From Acidimicrobiaceae bacterium (GTDB lineage: Bacteria > Actinomycetota > Acidimicrobiia > Acidimicrobiales > RAAP-2), in the NCBI GenBank assembly GCA_003132205.1, contig PKWY01000047.1, forward strand, positions 42,731 through 106,730: a stretch of DNA of 64,000 nucleotides, read 5' to 3'. Below the pieces are notes generated by a model. The model worked only from the letters and a program-made list of their open reading frames with translations, was not told the origin of the DNA and did not search any database. The position numbers and the translations under genes are program-made. Shown here one piece after another: positions 38,811 to 47,332 of the stretch (within the stretch, counting starts at the first letter, position 1; each line of letters begins with the position of its first letter).

Positions 38811-39602
38811 CTAGTGCGGCAAATGGAAAAGGCGCGCCGTGTTCCTGGCCGTGGCCTCGCGCACGGCCGCGACCTCCTCGCCACGCAACTGAGCCACGAA
38901 TTCGCCCACGATGCTCACGAACGCTGGTTCATTGGCTCGACCGCGGTGCGGCACGGGAGCGAGGAACGGGCTGTCGGTCTCCACGTGGAGTCGATCGAGC
39001 GGCACGAGCCTCGCGGCTTCGCGAAGTGTCTCGGCGTTCTTGAAGGTGACGACCCCGGATAGCGAGATGTCACATCCGAGTGCGAGGCAGGCCATCGCGT
39101 CGTCCTGGGTGCCGGTGAAGCAGTGGATCACCGTACGCGGAGGAACGCCCTCGCTCCCTAGGACGTCAAAAAGGTCGTCGAAAGCGTCACGGGCATGGAT
39201 GACGAGGGCCAAATCCAACTCGTGGGCCAGCCCGATCTGGGTGGCGAATGCCTGGCGCTGGGCCGAGCGCGGCGAGTGCTCGTAGTAGTAGTCCAGCCCG
39301 CATTCGCCAATGCCCACCAGTCGCGGGTGACCGGTCCGCGCGAGCGAGAGCGTCGGTTCGATGTCGTCCAGCGCGTCGTGGGGGTGCAGGCCCACCGTGG
39401 CGTAGATCTCGACGGGACCTTCCAACTCGGTGATCGCGAGGGCTTCAGCCGACGTCTGGGCGTCGGTGCCGATCACGACCACCCGGTCCACCCCGGCCTC
39501 GAAGGCGCGTTGCAGCGCCTCGCGGGCGTTGATCGCCACCTGCTCGTCGTTCGACAAGTAACGGTCCTGCAGGTGGCAGTGGGCGTCGGTCCAGTTGCTC
39601 AC
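38811..39602 (-). CDS. tatD: TatD-family metal-dependent DNase
   Basis: WTDAHCHLQDRYL...GLHPHDAL...GIGECGLDYYYEHS...HARDAFDDL...HCFTGT...VETDSPFLAPVPHRGRANEP. Confidence 0.96.
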   Translation of the reverse strand: MSNWTDAHCHLQDRYLSNDEQVAINAREALQRAFEAGVDRVVVIGTDAQTSAEALAITELEGPVEIYATVGLHPHDALDDIEPTLSLARTGHPRLVGIGECGLDYYYEHSPRSAQRQAFATQIGLAHELDLALVIHARDAFDDLFDVLGSEGVPPRTVIHCFTGTQDDAMACLALGCDISLSGVVTFKNAETLREAARLVPLDRLHVETDSPFLAPVPHRGRANEPAFVSIVGEFVAQLRGEEVAAVREATARNTARLFHLPH

Positions 39603-41131
39603 GCGTCGCTCTTCATACGAGGAAAGAGCGGGTCACCCTTCCCCACCCGGTGGCCGCCCGCGTACTGGCCCCACGTGGCGCTCTGATCGAACGTCTTGTC
39701 GGCCGGCGTGCCGCTCAGTCCAATTCGGCGCCAGATCTCCTCGCAGACTCCGGGCATCGCCGGGGTCGCGAGGATCGCCACGAGCCTGATCGCCTCGAGC
39801 GCGTCGCCCATCACCGCATCAACGGCGTCACCGGGCTCCATCTTCCACGGGGCGTGCTGTTCGAGGTAGGCGTTCGTGGCACCGATGAGGTTCCACGTCG
39901 CCTCGAGCGCGCTCTGGGGCGCGAAGCGATTCCACGCCGCCGCCGTGTCGGCGATGGCCTTTTCGGCCTCGTGTCGAAGCGCCGAGTCCGTCTTCGCCGC
40001 CGGGCTGACGCCTGCGCACTTGGAGCTGACGACCGTCGTCACCCGCGCGACGAGGTTGCCCAGGTTGTTCGCGAGGTCGGTGTTGTAGCGAGACGTGATG
40101 CCCTCGTGGGAGAACTCGCCGTCGTTGCCGAGCACGGTCTCTCGAAGCAGGTAGTAGCGGATCGGATCGACGCCGAACTCGTTGGTGAGCACGACCGGCG
40201 CGATGTCGCTCAGGCGCACCCCGCCCTCGGCGGCCATGGTCTTGGAGAGCTTCTGGCCGCCGACGAGCAGCCAGCCGTGCACCTGCACGTGGCTCGCGGG
40301 CTCGAGACCCGCGGCCATGCACATCGCCGGCCACCAGACGCAGTGGAACCGGATGATCTCCTTACCAATCAGATGATGCGACGCCGGCCACCACTCTTCG
40401 ACCTCGTCGTCGTCGCGTCCGTAGCCAATGGCGGTCAGGTAGTTGATCAGCGCGTCGTACCAGACGTAGAAGACGTGCTTCTCGTCCCAGGGGACAGGGA
40501 TGCCCCAGGAGATCGACGTGCGGGTGATCGAGATGTCGCGAAGTCCGCCCTTGATGAACGAATACGCCTCGTTGCGCTTGGTGTCGGGCGTGACGAACCC
40601 GGGGTGCTCCGCGTAGTACTCGAGCAGGCGGTCCTCGAAGACACTCAGCCTGAAGAACCAGTTCTCCTCTTCCATCTCCGTGAGCTCGCGACCGTGGATC
40701 GGGCACTTGCCGTCAATGCTCGAATCGATGGTGTAGTAGTCCTCGCAGCTCACGCAGTAGAGGCCCTGGTAGACGTCCTTGTAGATATAGCCGTTCTCGT
40801 AGATCCTGGTCAGGAACTTCTGCACGCTCTCGTAGTGGCGGGGCTCGGTGGTTCGGATGAAGTCGTCGTAACTGATGCCGAGCGCGTCCCACGCCTCGCG
40901 GAACCGAGCGGACGTCCTATCCGTCCACTCCTTCGGCGTAAGCCCGTTCTTCTCGGCGGCGTCAGCCACCTTCTGGCCGTGCTCGTCGGTTCCGGTGAGG
41001 AACTTGGTCTCGTCGCCGATGAGTCGGTGCCAACGCGCCATGGCGTCGGCGTTGACGGTGCAGTAGGCGTGGCCTACGTGCGGGGCGTCATTGACGTAAT
41101 AGATGGGAGTAGTGACATAGAAGCGACCCAT
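39599..41131 (-). CDS. metG: Methionyl-tRNA synthetase
   Basis: FYVTTPIYYVNDAPHVGHAYCTVNADAMARW; LTGTDEHGQKV; GQKLSKTMA (KMSKS-type). Confidence 0.97.
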   Translation of the reverse strand: MGRFYVTTPIYYVNDAPHVGHAYCTVNADAMARWHRLIGDETKFLTGTDEHGQKVADAAEKNGLTPKEWTDRTSARFREAWDALGISYDDFIRTTEPRHYESVQKFLTRIYENGYIYKDVYQGLYCVSCEDYYTIDSSIDGKCPIHGRELTEMEEENWFFRLSVFEDRLLEYYAEHPGFVTPDTKRNEAYSFIKGGLRDISITRTSISWGIPVPWDEKHVFYVWYDALINYLTAIGYGRDDDEVEEWWPASHHLIGKEIIRFHCVWWPAMCMAAGLEPASHVQVHGWLLVGGQKLSKTMAAEGGVRLSDIAPVVLTNEFGVDPIRYYLLRETVLGNDGEFSHEGITSRYNTDLANNLGNLVARVTTVVSSKCAGVSPAAKTDSALRHEAEKAIADTAAAWNRFAPQSALEATWNLIGATNAYLEQHAPWKMEPGDAVDAVMGDALEAIRLVAILATPAMPGVCEEIWRRIGLSGTPADKTFDQSATWGQYAGGHRVGKGDPLFPRMKSDA

Positions 41132-41148
41132 GCATCAAGGGTACTGAC

Positions 41149-42018
41149 TTACGCGCCCTCGCCCGCTCGCACCTCGAGCGCCAACTGGTACGCGCTGCGG
41201 TGCGAAGTGCCGAGCTCATCGGCCACCGACGCCACCGCGTCGCGCACGCTCGCCCCGCTCGCCAGTTGCTCGCGCAGCGCCGCGCGGATCGTCTCGTCGT
41301 CGACCTGCGGCGCTTCGGGAGCGCCCTCGAGCACGACGACGATCTCGCCGAGCACGTCGCGTGTGGCGATGACCTCCGCGACTTGACGCAAGGTGCCACG
41401 AAGCACCTCCTCGTGCATCTTGGTGATCTCGCGAGCCACCGCGACGCGCCGGTTCTGGAAGTGCCCCGCCAGCTCGGTCAACGTCGCGCCCAGGCGCTGG
41501 GGCGACTCGTAGAAGACAATGGTGCGGCGCTCTCGGGCCCACTGGGCGTAGAGGGCCTCTCGCTCCCCGCGCTTTCGCGGCACGAATCCGTCCATGACGA
41601 ACCTCTCGGTCGGCAGTCCGCTGATCGTGAGCGCGGCGATGACCGCCGAGGGCCCGGGGGCGGTGCTGACAACGAGGCCCGCCTGAGCGACCGCAGCGAC
41701 GACGCGGCTCCCCGGATCACTGATGCCCGGCGTGCCGGCGTCGCTGATGAGCACGACCAACTGGCCGTTCTGGACCCGTCCGACGATCTCCGAGCACAAG
41801 GACGCCTCGTTGTGCTCGTGCAAGGCCTGCAGACGGCCGTGGACGGGGATGGCGTTGGCGCTGAACAACGTCCTCGAATGACGGGTGTCCTCGCAGTAGA
41901 CGACGTCGGCCTTCGCGAGCAGTTCGAGGGCCCGACGCGAGATGTCACCCAGGTTCCCCAAAGGGGTCGCCACGAGCACCAACTGTCCAGCGACACGCTC
42001 ATCACCTAGAACTTGCAC
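41149..42018 (-). CDS. rsmI: 16S rRNA (cytidine(1402)-2'-O)-methyltransferase
   Basis: QLVLVATPLGNLGDISRRALELLAKADVVYCEDTRHSRTL...VVLISDAGTPGISDPGSRVV; GTG start with upstream GAGGGGA. Confidence 0.95.
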   Translation of the reverse strand: MQVLGDERVAGQLVLVATPLGNLGDISRRALELLAKADVVYCEDTRHSRTLFSANAIPVHGRLQALHEHNEASLCSEIVGRVQNGQLVVLISDAGTPGISDPGSRVVAAVAQAGLVVSTAPGPSAVIAALTISGLPTERFVMDGFVPRKRGEREALYAQWARERRTIVFYESPQRLGATLTELAGHFQNRRVAVAREITKMHEEVLRGTLRQVAEVIATRDVLGEIVVVLEGAPEAPQVDDETIRAALREQLASGASVRDAVASVADELGTSHRSAYQLALEVRAGEGA

Positions 42019-42071
42019 ACACGTCCCCTCGTTTGGCCTTTTGACCCCTACACCCACTAACATTGTCACCT

Positions 42072-42155
42072 ATGTCAAAGCGGACTGTGAAGCGCAAGCT
42101 ACGCGCAAAGAAAAAGGCTAACCACGGCAAGAAGCCGAACTGCGGTCGCGGCTAA
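42072..42155 (+). CDS. Probable ribosomal protein bL37 (micro-protein)
   Basis: Micro-ORF read by eye: MSKRTVKRKLRAKKKANHGKKPNCGRG*; KANHGKKPN core matches mycobacterial bL37 (KANHGKRPN). Confidence 0.82.
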   Translation: MSKRTVKRKLRAKKKANHGKKPNCGRG

Positions 42156-42166
42156 CGCCGTTCCCG

Positions 42167-43024
42167 TTACTGCGCACCGTCCCACGCACAACCCCGTTCC
42201 TTCAGGAGCTTGGCGAGTTGCGTAGGCGTGTCGCTGATGATGCCGTCAACACCCAAATCGAGCAGTCGGTTCATCTCGTCGACGTCGTTTATCGTCCACA
42301 CGTGCACCGCGACCCCCGCCTTGTGGGCGGCGTCGACGAAACGCTCGTCCACCACCGTCAGGTCACCGTACGTAGGGGGCACCTGGAAGGCGCACGCCGG
42401 CGGAACTTCCGGCTCGGAATCTTCGATGAGCGAGAAGAAGAACGCGGCCGTCTCGCCGGTGGCGGCGGAGGTCAGGATCTCTGGAGCGAGGGCGCGGAAC
42501 CTCTGAATGGCGTCATCGTGAAACGACGCCACGATCACCGATGAGGTGCGATCGAGCCGGCGCACATCGTCGGCGAGCAGCTGCTCGTAGGGCTCGACGT
42601 CGGGCGCGGTGCGCTTGATGTCCAAGTTGAGCGCGATACCGGGAAACGCCTCGGACACCTCTTCGAGCGTCGCCACCCCATAACTTCGATCACCCGGGGC
42701 GTTGCCGCGATGAACGTACTCGCGGGGTTCCCTTCCGTGCGTGACCGCCTCGCCCTCAATCCACCAGTAGGCGTTGTCCATCTCTCGAAGATCGCTCAGC
42801 GCGAGTTCGGCGATCTCGCCGTGATGGTTCGTCGTTCGGTCCACCGTTTCGTCGTGGCAGACGACGATGCGGCGGTCCCTCGTGGCGTGGACGTCCAATT
42901 CAACCGCGGTGGCGCCGCTCTCGATCGCGTGGGCGATCGCGGCCATTGTCGAGGACGGACCCTCGAACGACCCGCCCTGGTGCGCGAAGGCCACCACCCG
43001 TCGCGCGAGCCACGGGTTGGTCAC
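42167..43024 (-). CDS. Glycerophosphodiester phosphodiesterase
   Basis: AFAHQGGSFEGPSSTMAAIAHAIESGATAVELDVHATRDRRIVVCHDETVDRTT...VHVWTINDVDEMNRLLDLGVDGIISDTP. Confidence 0.92.
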   Translation of the reverse strand: MTNPWLARRVVAFAHQGGSFEGPSSTMAAIAHAIESGATAVELDVHATRDRRIVVCHDETVDRTTNHHGEIAELALSDLREMDNAYWWIEGEAVTHGREPREYVHRGNAPGDRSYGVATLEEVSEAFPGIALNLDIKRTAPDVEPYEQLLADDVRRLDRTSSVIVASFHDDAIQRFRALAPEILTSAATGETAAFFFSLIEDSEPEVPPACAFQVPPTYGDLTVVDERFVDAAHKAGVAVHVWTINDVDEMNRLLDLGVDGIISDTPTQLAKLLKERGCAWDGAQ

Positions 43025-43347
43025 GCTATGCGAAACCCGTTCGGATACAACTTCACGCGCATGCGGTGCTCCATGTAGAACGCGAGGCCCGGCACGAAAC
43101 CGGCGAGCAGCATCAAGGCGATGTAACCCACGTGGAGCCGGGCCTTCAGCGCCAGCTGGAAGGACATGACGAGATAAATCGGATAGAGCACCACGCCGTG
43201 GCCAATGCCCACGACGTCGACGAAGACCTTGATGTCCTGCCACAGCTTCAGGTCGACCGAGTGCAGGAGGAGGGTACCGCAGAGGATCAACAACGTTGTT
43301 CCGGTGACGAACGACATGATTCGATAACGCTGAAAGACGCTGTCCAC
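43021..43347 (-). CDS. DUF3817-family membrane protein
   Basis: RYRIMSFVTGTTLLILCGTLLL...VDVVGIGHGVVLYPIYLV; three TM segments. Confidence 0.78.
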   Translation of the reverse strand: MDSVFQRYRIMSFVTGTTLLILCGTLLLHSVDLKLWQDIKVFVDVVGIGHGVVLYPIYLVMSFQLALKARLHVGYIALMLLAGFVPGLAFYMEHRMRVKLYPNGFRIA

Positions 43348-43721
43348 TAGTGACCCCAGAGTTTCTTCTTGGGATGCGTCGAAAGATCGGCCATGTGGTC
43401 GTTGTACGCCGAGAGCGTGGGGTCTTCGGCCTCCTCGCTCGCCTGGCGAGCGGCGAGCGCCTCGGCGCGCATCTTCTCTTCGTACTCACGCCGCGCAACC
43501 TCTTGGTGCTCGGTGACCTTCTCCATGTTGAGAAGCGCGTACCAGCCGAGCACGCCGAGCACGCCGATGACCGGCCACTCGATGGAATAGAGGAAGCTCA
43601 GTGAGTTGCCTTGAACCGCGCGCCCCACCTGCCACCACGCCGCCGACGCGCACATTGCGATCCAAAGGACGAGCACAACGTGCAGGCCAATGGCCCGACG
43701 AGAAAGATACTTCGACTTCAC
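43347..43721 (-). CDS. Hypothetical two-TM membrane protein
   Basis: WWQVGRAVQGNSLSFLYSIEWPVIGVLGVLGWYALLN followed by a charged helix; upstream of the DUF3817 gene. Confidence 0.7.
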   Translation of the reverse strand: MKSKYLSRRAIGLHVVLVLWIAMCASAAWWQVGRAVQGNSLSFLYSIEWPVIGVLGVLGWYALLNMEKVTEHQEVARREYEEKMRAEALAARQASEEAEDPTLSAYNDHMADLSTHPKKKLWGH

Positions 43722-43777
43722 GGTGACATCCTACCGACGCCGGAACCGCCCTCGAATACCGGGCGTAGGATTGGGCG

Positions 43778-44620
43778 GTGCCCGCTATGAACATGACGCG
43801 ACCGTTTTCTTGGCACCACCTCAACCAATGGCACCTCGGCATAGTGGCGAATGTCCTGTTGATCGGGGCTGCCGTCGTCTACGGACTGGCTGCTCGCCGG
43901 GTGCCCGCGTGGCGGGTTTCCCGGAGCGTCTGGTTCTGCCTGGGCCTGGTCGTCACCTTCCTCGCGACCCAGTCGGTCCTTGGCGTGTACGACATGGAGT
44001 ACTTCAGCGACCACATGATCCAGCACCTGCTGCTGATAATGGTCGCGGCCCCGCTCTTCGCGCTCAGCGCCCCGCTGGGCCTCGCCTACGAGGCCGGTGA
44101 CGAACGTGTTCGCCGCTTCCTCGACGGCCGGCTCATGCAGGTCGTGACCCACCCCCTCTTCGGGTTCGCCGCGTACTTCGTATTCATCCCGATCACCCAC
44201 CTCACGGGTCTCTTCAACCTCATGTTGGAGCACGAATGGGTGCACCACCTCGAGCAGATCGGCTTTCTCGTGGTGGGCTACCTCTTCTTTCGCGTGGCCT
44301 TCGGCCTCGAACGCGGCTTCACGATCCATCGCGGGCTTCGACTCGTCTACGTCATGGCGGCCGTGCCGGTCGACACCTTCACCGGGCTCGCGCTCGTCAT
44401 GTCGTCGAACAATCCCTTCCCGCGCTACACGACGATGTCGCCCGCGGGCTCGACCAAGACGTCGATACTGGCGAACATCCACCTGGGTGGCGCCATCATG
44501 TGGATCGGCGGGGACGCGCTGATGCTGCTCGCGTGCATCCCCATTGCCGTCGCGTGGGTGAAGTGGGAGACGGTTCGAACCAAGGAGCTCGACGCCGTGC
44601 TCGACGCGCAGGGACTCTAG
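43778..44620 (+). CDS. Cytochrome c oxidase assembly protein (CtaG/caa3 family)
   Basis: EYFSDHMIQHLLLIMVAAPLFAL...HEWVHHLEQIGFL; seven TM segments. Confidence 0.85.
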   Translation: MPAMNMTRPFSWHHLNQWHLGIVANVLLIGAAVVYGLAARRVPAWRVSRSVWFCLGLVVTFLATQSVLGVYDMEYFSDHMIQHLLLIMVAAPLFALSAPLGLAYEAGDERVRRFLDGRLMQVVTHPLFGFAAYFVFIPITHLTGLFNLMLEHEWVHHLEQIGFLVVGYLFFRVAFGLERGFTIHRGLRLVYVMAAVPVDTFTGLALVMSSNNPFPRYTTMSPAGSTKTSILANIHLGGAIMWIGGDALMLLACIPIAVAWVKWETVRTKELDAVLDAQGL

Positions 44621-44622
44621 GC

Positions 44623-45660
44623 CTAGAGAAGTCCCGCGTTGATCGCGAGCTCTTCGAGGTCGCTCTCGGGACGAGCGCCCAGGTGCGTGATGATCTCTCC
44701 CGCGCAGAGCGACCCCAGCTCCGCGGACTCGACGGGATCGGCGCCGAGCGCCAGGCCGTAGAGGAATCCCGAGGCGAACATGTCGCCGGCTCCGTTCTGG
44801 TCGAGCACGTGCTCGACCTCGTGGGCGGGCACCGACACGACACCGGAAAACGTCGCGACATCCGCGCCCCTGGGACCGCGGGTGACGACCGCGAGGACCC
44901 CCAGCTCTTCGAGGGCGAGGAAGGCCCGTTCGAGCGTGTCGACCTCGAAGAGTGCCTTGATCTCGGACTCGTTCGAGAGCAGGACGTCGACGTCGCTCGT
45001 CACCAGGTCCAAGAAGTCGCGGCGATGGCGGTCGACGCAGAACATGTCCGAAAGCGACAACGCGACCATCGAGTCGTGCTCGTGGGCGAAGTTCACGACC
45101 TTGCGGATCGCCTCCTTCGCGGGAGGAAGGTCGAACAGGTAGCCCTCGACGTAGGTGATCTCGGAACGCGAGATCAGGTCCTCCTTGATGTCGTTCACGT
45201 GCAGCTGGTTCGAGGCGCCCAGGTACGTCGCCATCGTGCGCTGGGCGTCGTCGGTGATGAAGACGTGGCAACGTCCCGTCGCTCCCTCGTGGCTCTGGGC
45301 GATGGCGAGGTCGAGCTCGACGCCCATCGAACGAAGGTCGTGCGTGAAGCGCTCGCCGAATTCGTCGTCAGCCACCTTGCCGATGTAGCCGCACGTTCCG
45401 CCGAGCGCCGCGACGCCCGCGATCGAGTTGGCGACCGATCCTCCCGACATCTGAAGCGTCGGGCCCATGGCGTTGTAGAACGTCTGGAGCTGGTCCACTT
45501 CGAGCAGGGTCATCGCGGCTTTCACGAGTCCGAGTTGTCGATACACCTCGTTCGAATCCTGGGTGATGATGTCGAGCATGGCGTTGCCGATGCCGGTGAC
45601 GGCGAGGCGGTTGGGGCCGGGCTTGACACGAAGTGAAACGGGCGTTGGCGGAATTGTCAC
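44623..45660 (-). CDS. PfkB-family carbohydrate/adenosine kinase
   Basis: VTGIGNAMLDIITQ...MSGGSVANSIAGVAALGG...DQNGAGDMFASGFLYGLALG. Confidence 0.9.
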   Translation of the reverse strand: MTIPPTPVSLRVKPGPNRLAVTGIGNAMLDIITQDSNEVYRQLGLVKAAMTLLEVDQLQTFYNAMGPTLQMSGGSVANSIAGVAALGGTCGYIGKVADDEFGERFTHDLRSMGVELDLAIAQSHEGATGRCHVFITDDAQRTMATYLGASNQLHVNDIKEDLISRSEITYVEGYLFDLPPAKEAIRKVVNFAHEHDSMVALSLSDMFCVDRHRRDFLDLVTSDVDVLLSNESEIKALFEVDTLERAFLALEELGVLAVVTRGPRGADVATFSGVVSVPAHEVEHVLDQNGAGDMFASGFLYGLALGADPVESAELGSLCAGEIITHLGARPESDLEELAINAGLL

Positions 45661-45667
45661 TTAGCGA

Positions 45668-45960
45668 GCGTAGAACTTTTGGCCCTAACAGCGTGCGTCC
45701 TATTTCAGACCCACCGGTTTGCCTTGGCCGACTGGGTTCAGCCGGTACTTGCTCACCGTCCGGATGCTGATCCACTCGGATCAGCACTTGCCGGTTCCGT
45801 CCCAGGGCCCTGTCCTCAACTTCGAGGGTTGTGCGGGTGGCGAACGGCTCTTCCCGCGTGCTTCGCGGTGCAGACCCTGGGGTCAAGTACTCGGTATTTC
45901 CACTGCAACCGCGGGCGTCCAGCGCGCCAGGTTGACCGCCGCGTTGAGGTCGCGATCGAT
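45668..45960 (-). ncRNA. Candidate omega/reRNA region: 3' end and downstream flank of tnpB
   Basis: Three successive inverted repeats after/at the TnpB stop (gaccc-tg-gggtc 45873-45884; ccgcg-tgctt-cgcgg 45854-45868; tgctgatcc-actc-ggatcagca 45765-45786) in a non-coding stretch; boundaries not determinable here. Confidence 0.4.
45765..45786. repeat. Perfect 9-bp inverted repeat with 4-nt loop (probable IS605-type end/reRNA hairpin)
   Basis: tgctgatcc actc ggatcagca. Confidence 0.75.
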
Positions 45961-47247
45961 AGTGAGGCCACAGACGGTACAGGTGAAGATCCTCTCGGAG
46001 AGGTCCAGACTGTCCTTCACTTGTCCACATCCCGAACAGGTCTTGGACGACGGGAAGAACCAGTCGGCCAGGATCACCTCGACCCCGTGCCACTTGGCCT
46101 TGTACTCGATCTGGCGCCGCAGCTCACCCATGGCGGCGTCGCTGACCGACTTGGCCAGGCGCCGGTTCCTCGTCATCCCCGCCACGTTCAGGTCCTCGAG
46201 CACCAGGATGGCGCAGGTTCTCACCAGCTGGCTCGATGCCTGGTGGACCAGGTGCTTCCTCGTGAGGGCGACCCTGCAGTGGCGGCGGTTCAGGCGAGCC
46301 CTGGCCTTCTCGCATCCCGTGGACCCCGGTGTGGTTCTGGCGAGGGTCTTCTGGGCAGCGATGAGGCGCTGCTCGGCGGTGCGTAGTTCTCTCACCCCCT
46401 CGAACGCGGCTAGGAAGTGGCCGTTCGCGTCGGCACAGACCGCGAGCGAGGTGATCCCCCGATCCACCCCGACGGGTGACCGGTGGCGAGTGGCTGGCGA
46501 ACGTTGAGCCTGGTGGAACTCTGTGGCGACGCCGGAGAGCGAGACCAGCCAGCGGCCGCCACGTTGAATGACGGTGGCCGAGTAGGCGTGGAACCGGCCC
46601 AGCTCGATCATGCGCCGGGCCCGACGGGTGGGGCCATGCACTTTGACGGAACCGATCTTGGGCAGTCGCAAATGGGACGCATCGGTGAACCGGATTGCGT
46701 TGGTCTCACCAGGCGTCGTCCGGTTGCGCAGTCGAAAGCTCGGGGTCGAACGGCCCTTGGCGGCGAACCTCGGAAAGCCCACGGTCGCGCCACGCCGCTC
46801 GCCCTTCCTCGAGTCCGACCAGTTCTTCAGTGACCGCGCCGCGTCGGAGCTGGCGCATTCGAAGACCGATTCGGGGATCTCGTTGCGCCAGTGGAGGCCA
46901 CGCTCACCGTCGTCGCCCGTCAGTGAGGTCTCGAGGAGACCGTTCTTCCAGGCGTTGAACTCGTTGATGAAGGAGAACGCCGACCAGGACAGTCCCGGGG
47001 TCAGGGACTCGGACTCGACCTTCGCCTCGCGCTCGGTCACACGCAGGTCGAGGTTCTCCTTCACCCGTCCCAGGTGGTGGTTGACGCAGTAGCGCCGCGC
47101 ACCGGCGCATTTGGCGAAGAGGACGCGCTGCTCGAGCGTGGGATCGAGGGCGAACTGGAAGGTCACCGAACGCGAGAGGACTTGGCCGGTGCGCGAGACG
47201 AGCGGCCCGGTCTTGCCTTTTGCGGCCAGCGGTGTCTCGGTCTCCAC
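45883..47247 (-). mobile_element. tnpB: Solo IS200/IS605-type TnpB (OrfB) RNA-guided endonuclease gene, no tnpA seen
   Basis: VGVDRGITSLAV; ILVLEDLNVAGM; CSGCGQVKDSLDLSERIFTCTVCG zinc finger; IDRDLNAAVNLAR: RuvC D/E/D residues and zinc ribbon all present, 454 aa. Confidence 0.93.
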
Positions 47248-47332
47248 CTACGTGACGGTACGCGCAGGCTGTGACACACATACCCGGTGCCTTTGGAACT
47301 TAGGCAGAGTGCACGCTCTAAGGTGGCAACTG

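Noticed and set aside
43718-45271. 517-aa minus-strand ORF over ctaG and the kinase gene
   Set aside because: No domain, Arg-rich; conflicts with two clear genes
45661-47332. Complete IS605 transposon with tnpA
   Set aside because: No Y1 transposase (HUH) ORF is visible on either side; only tnpB is present
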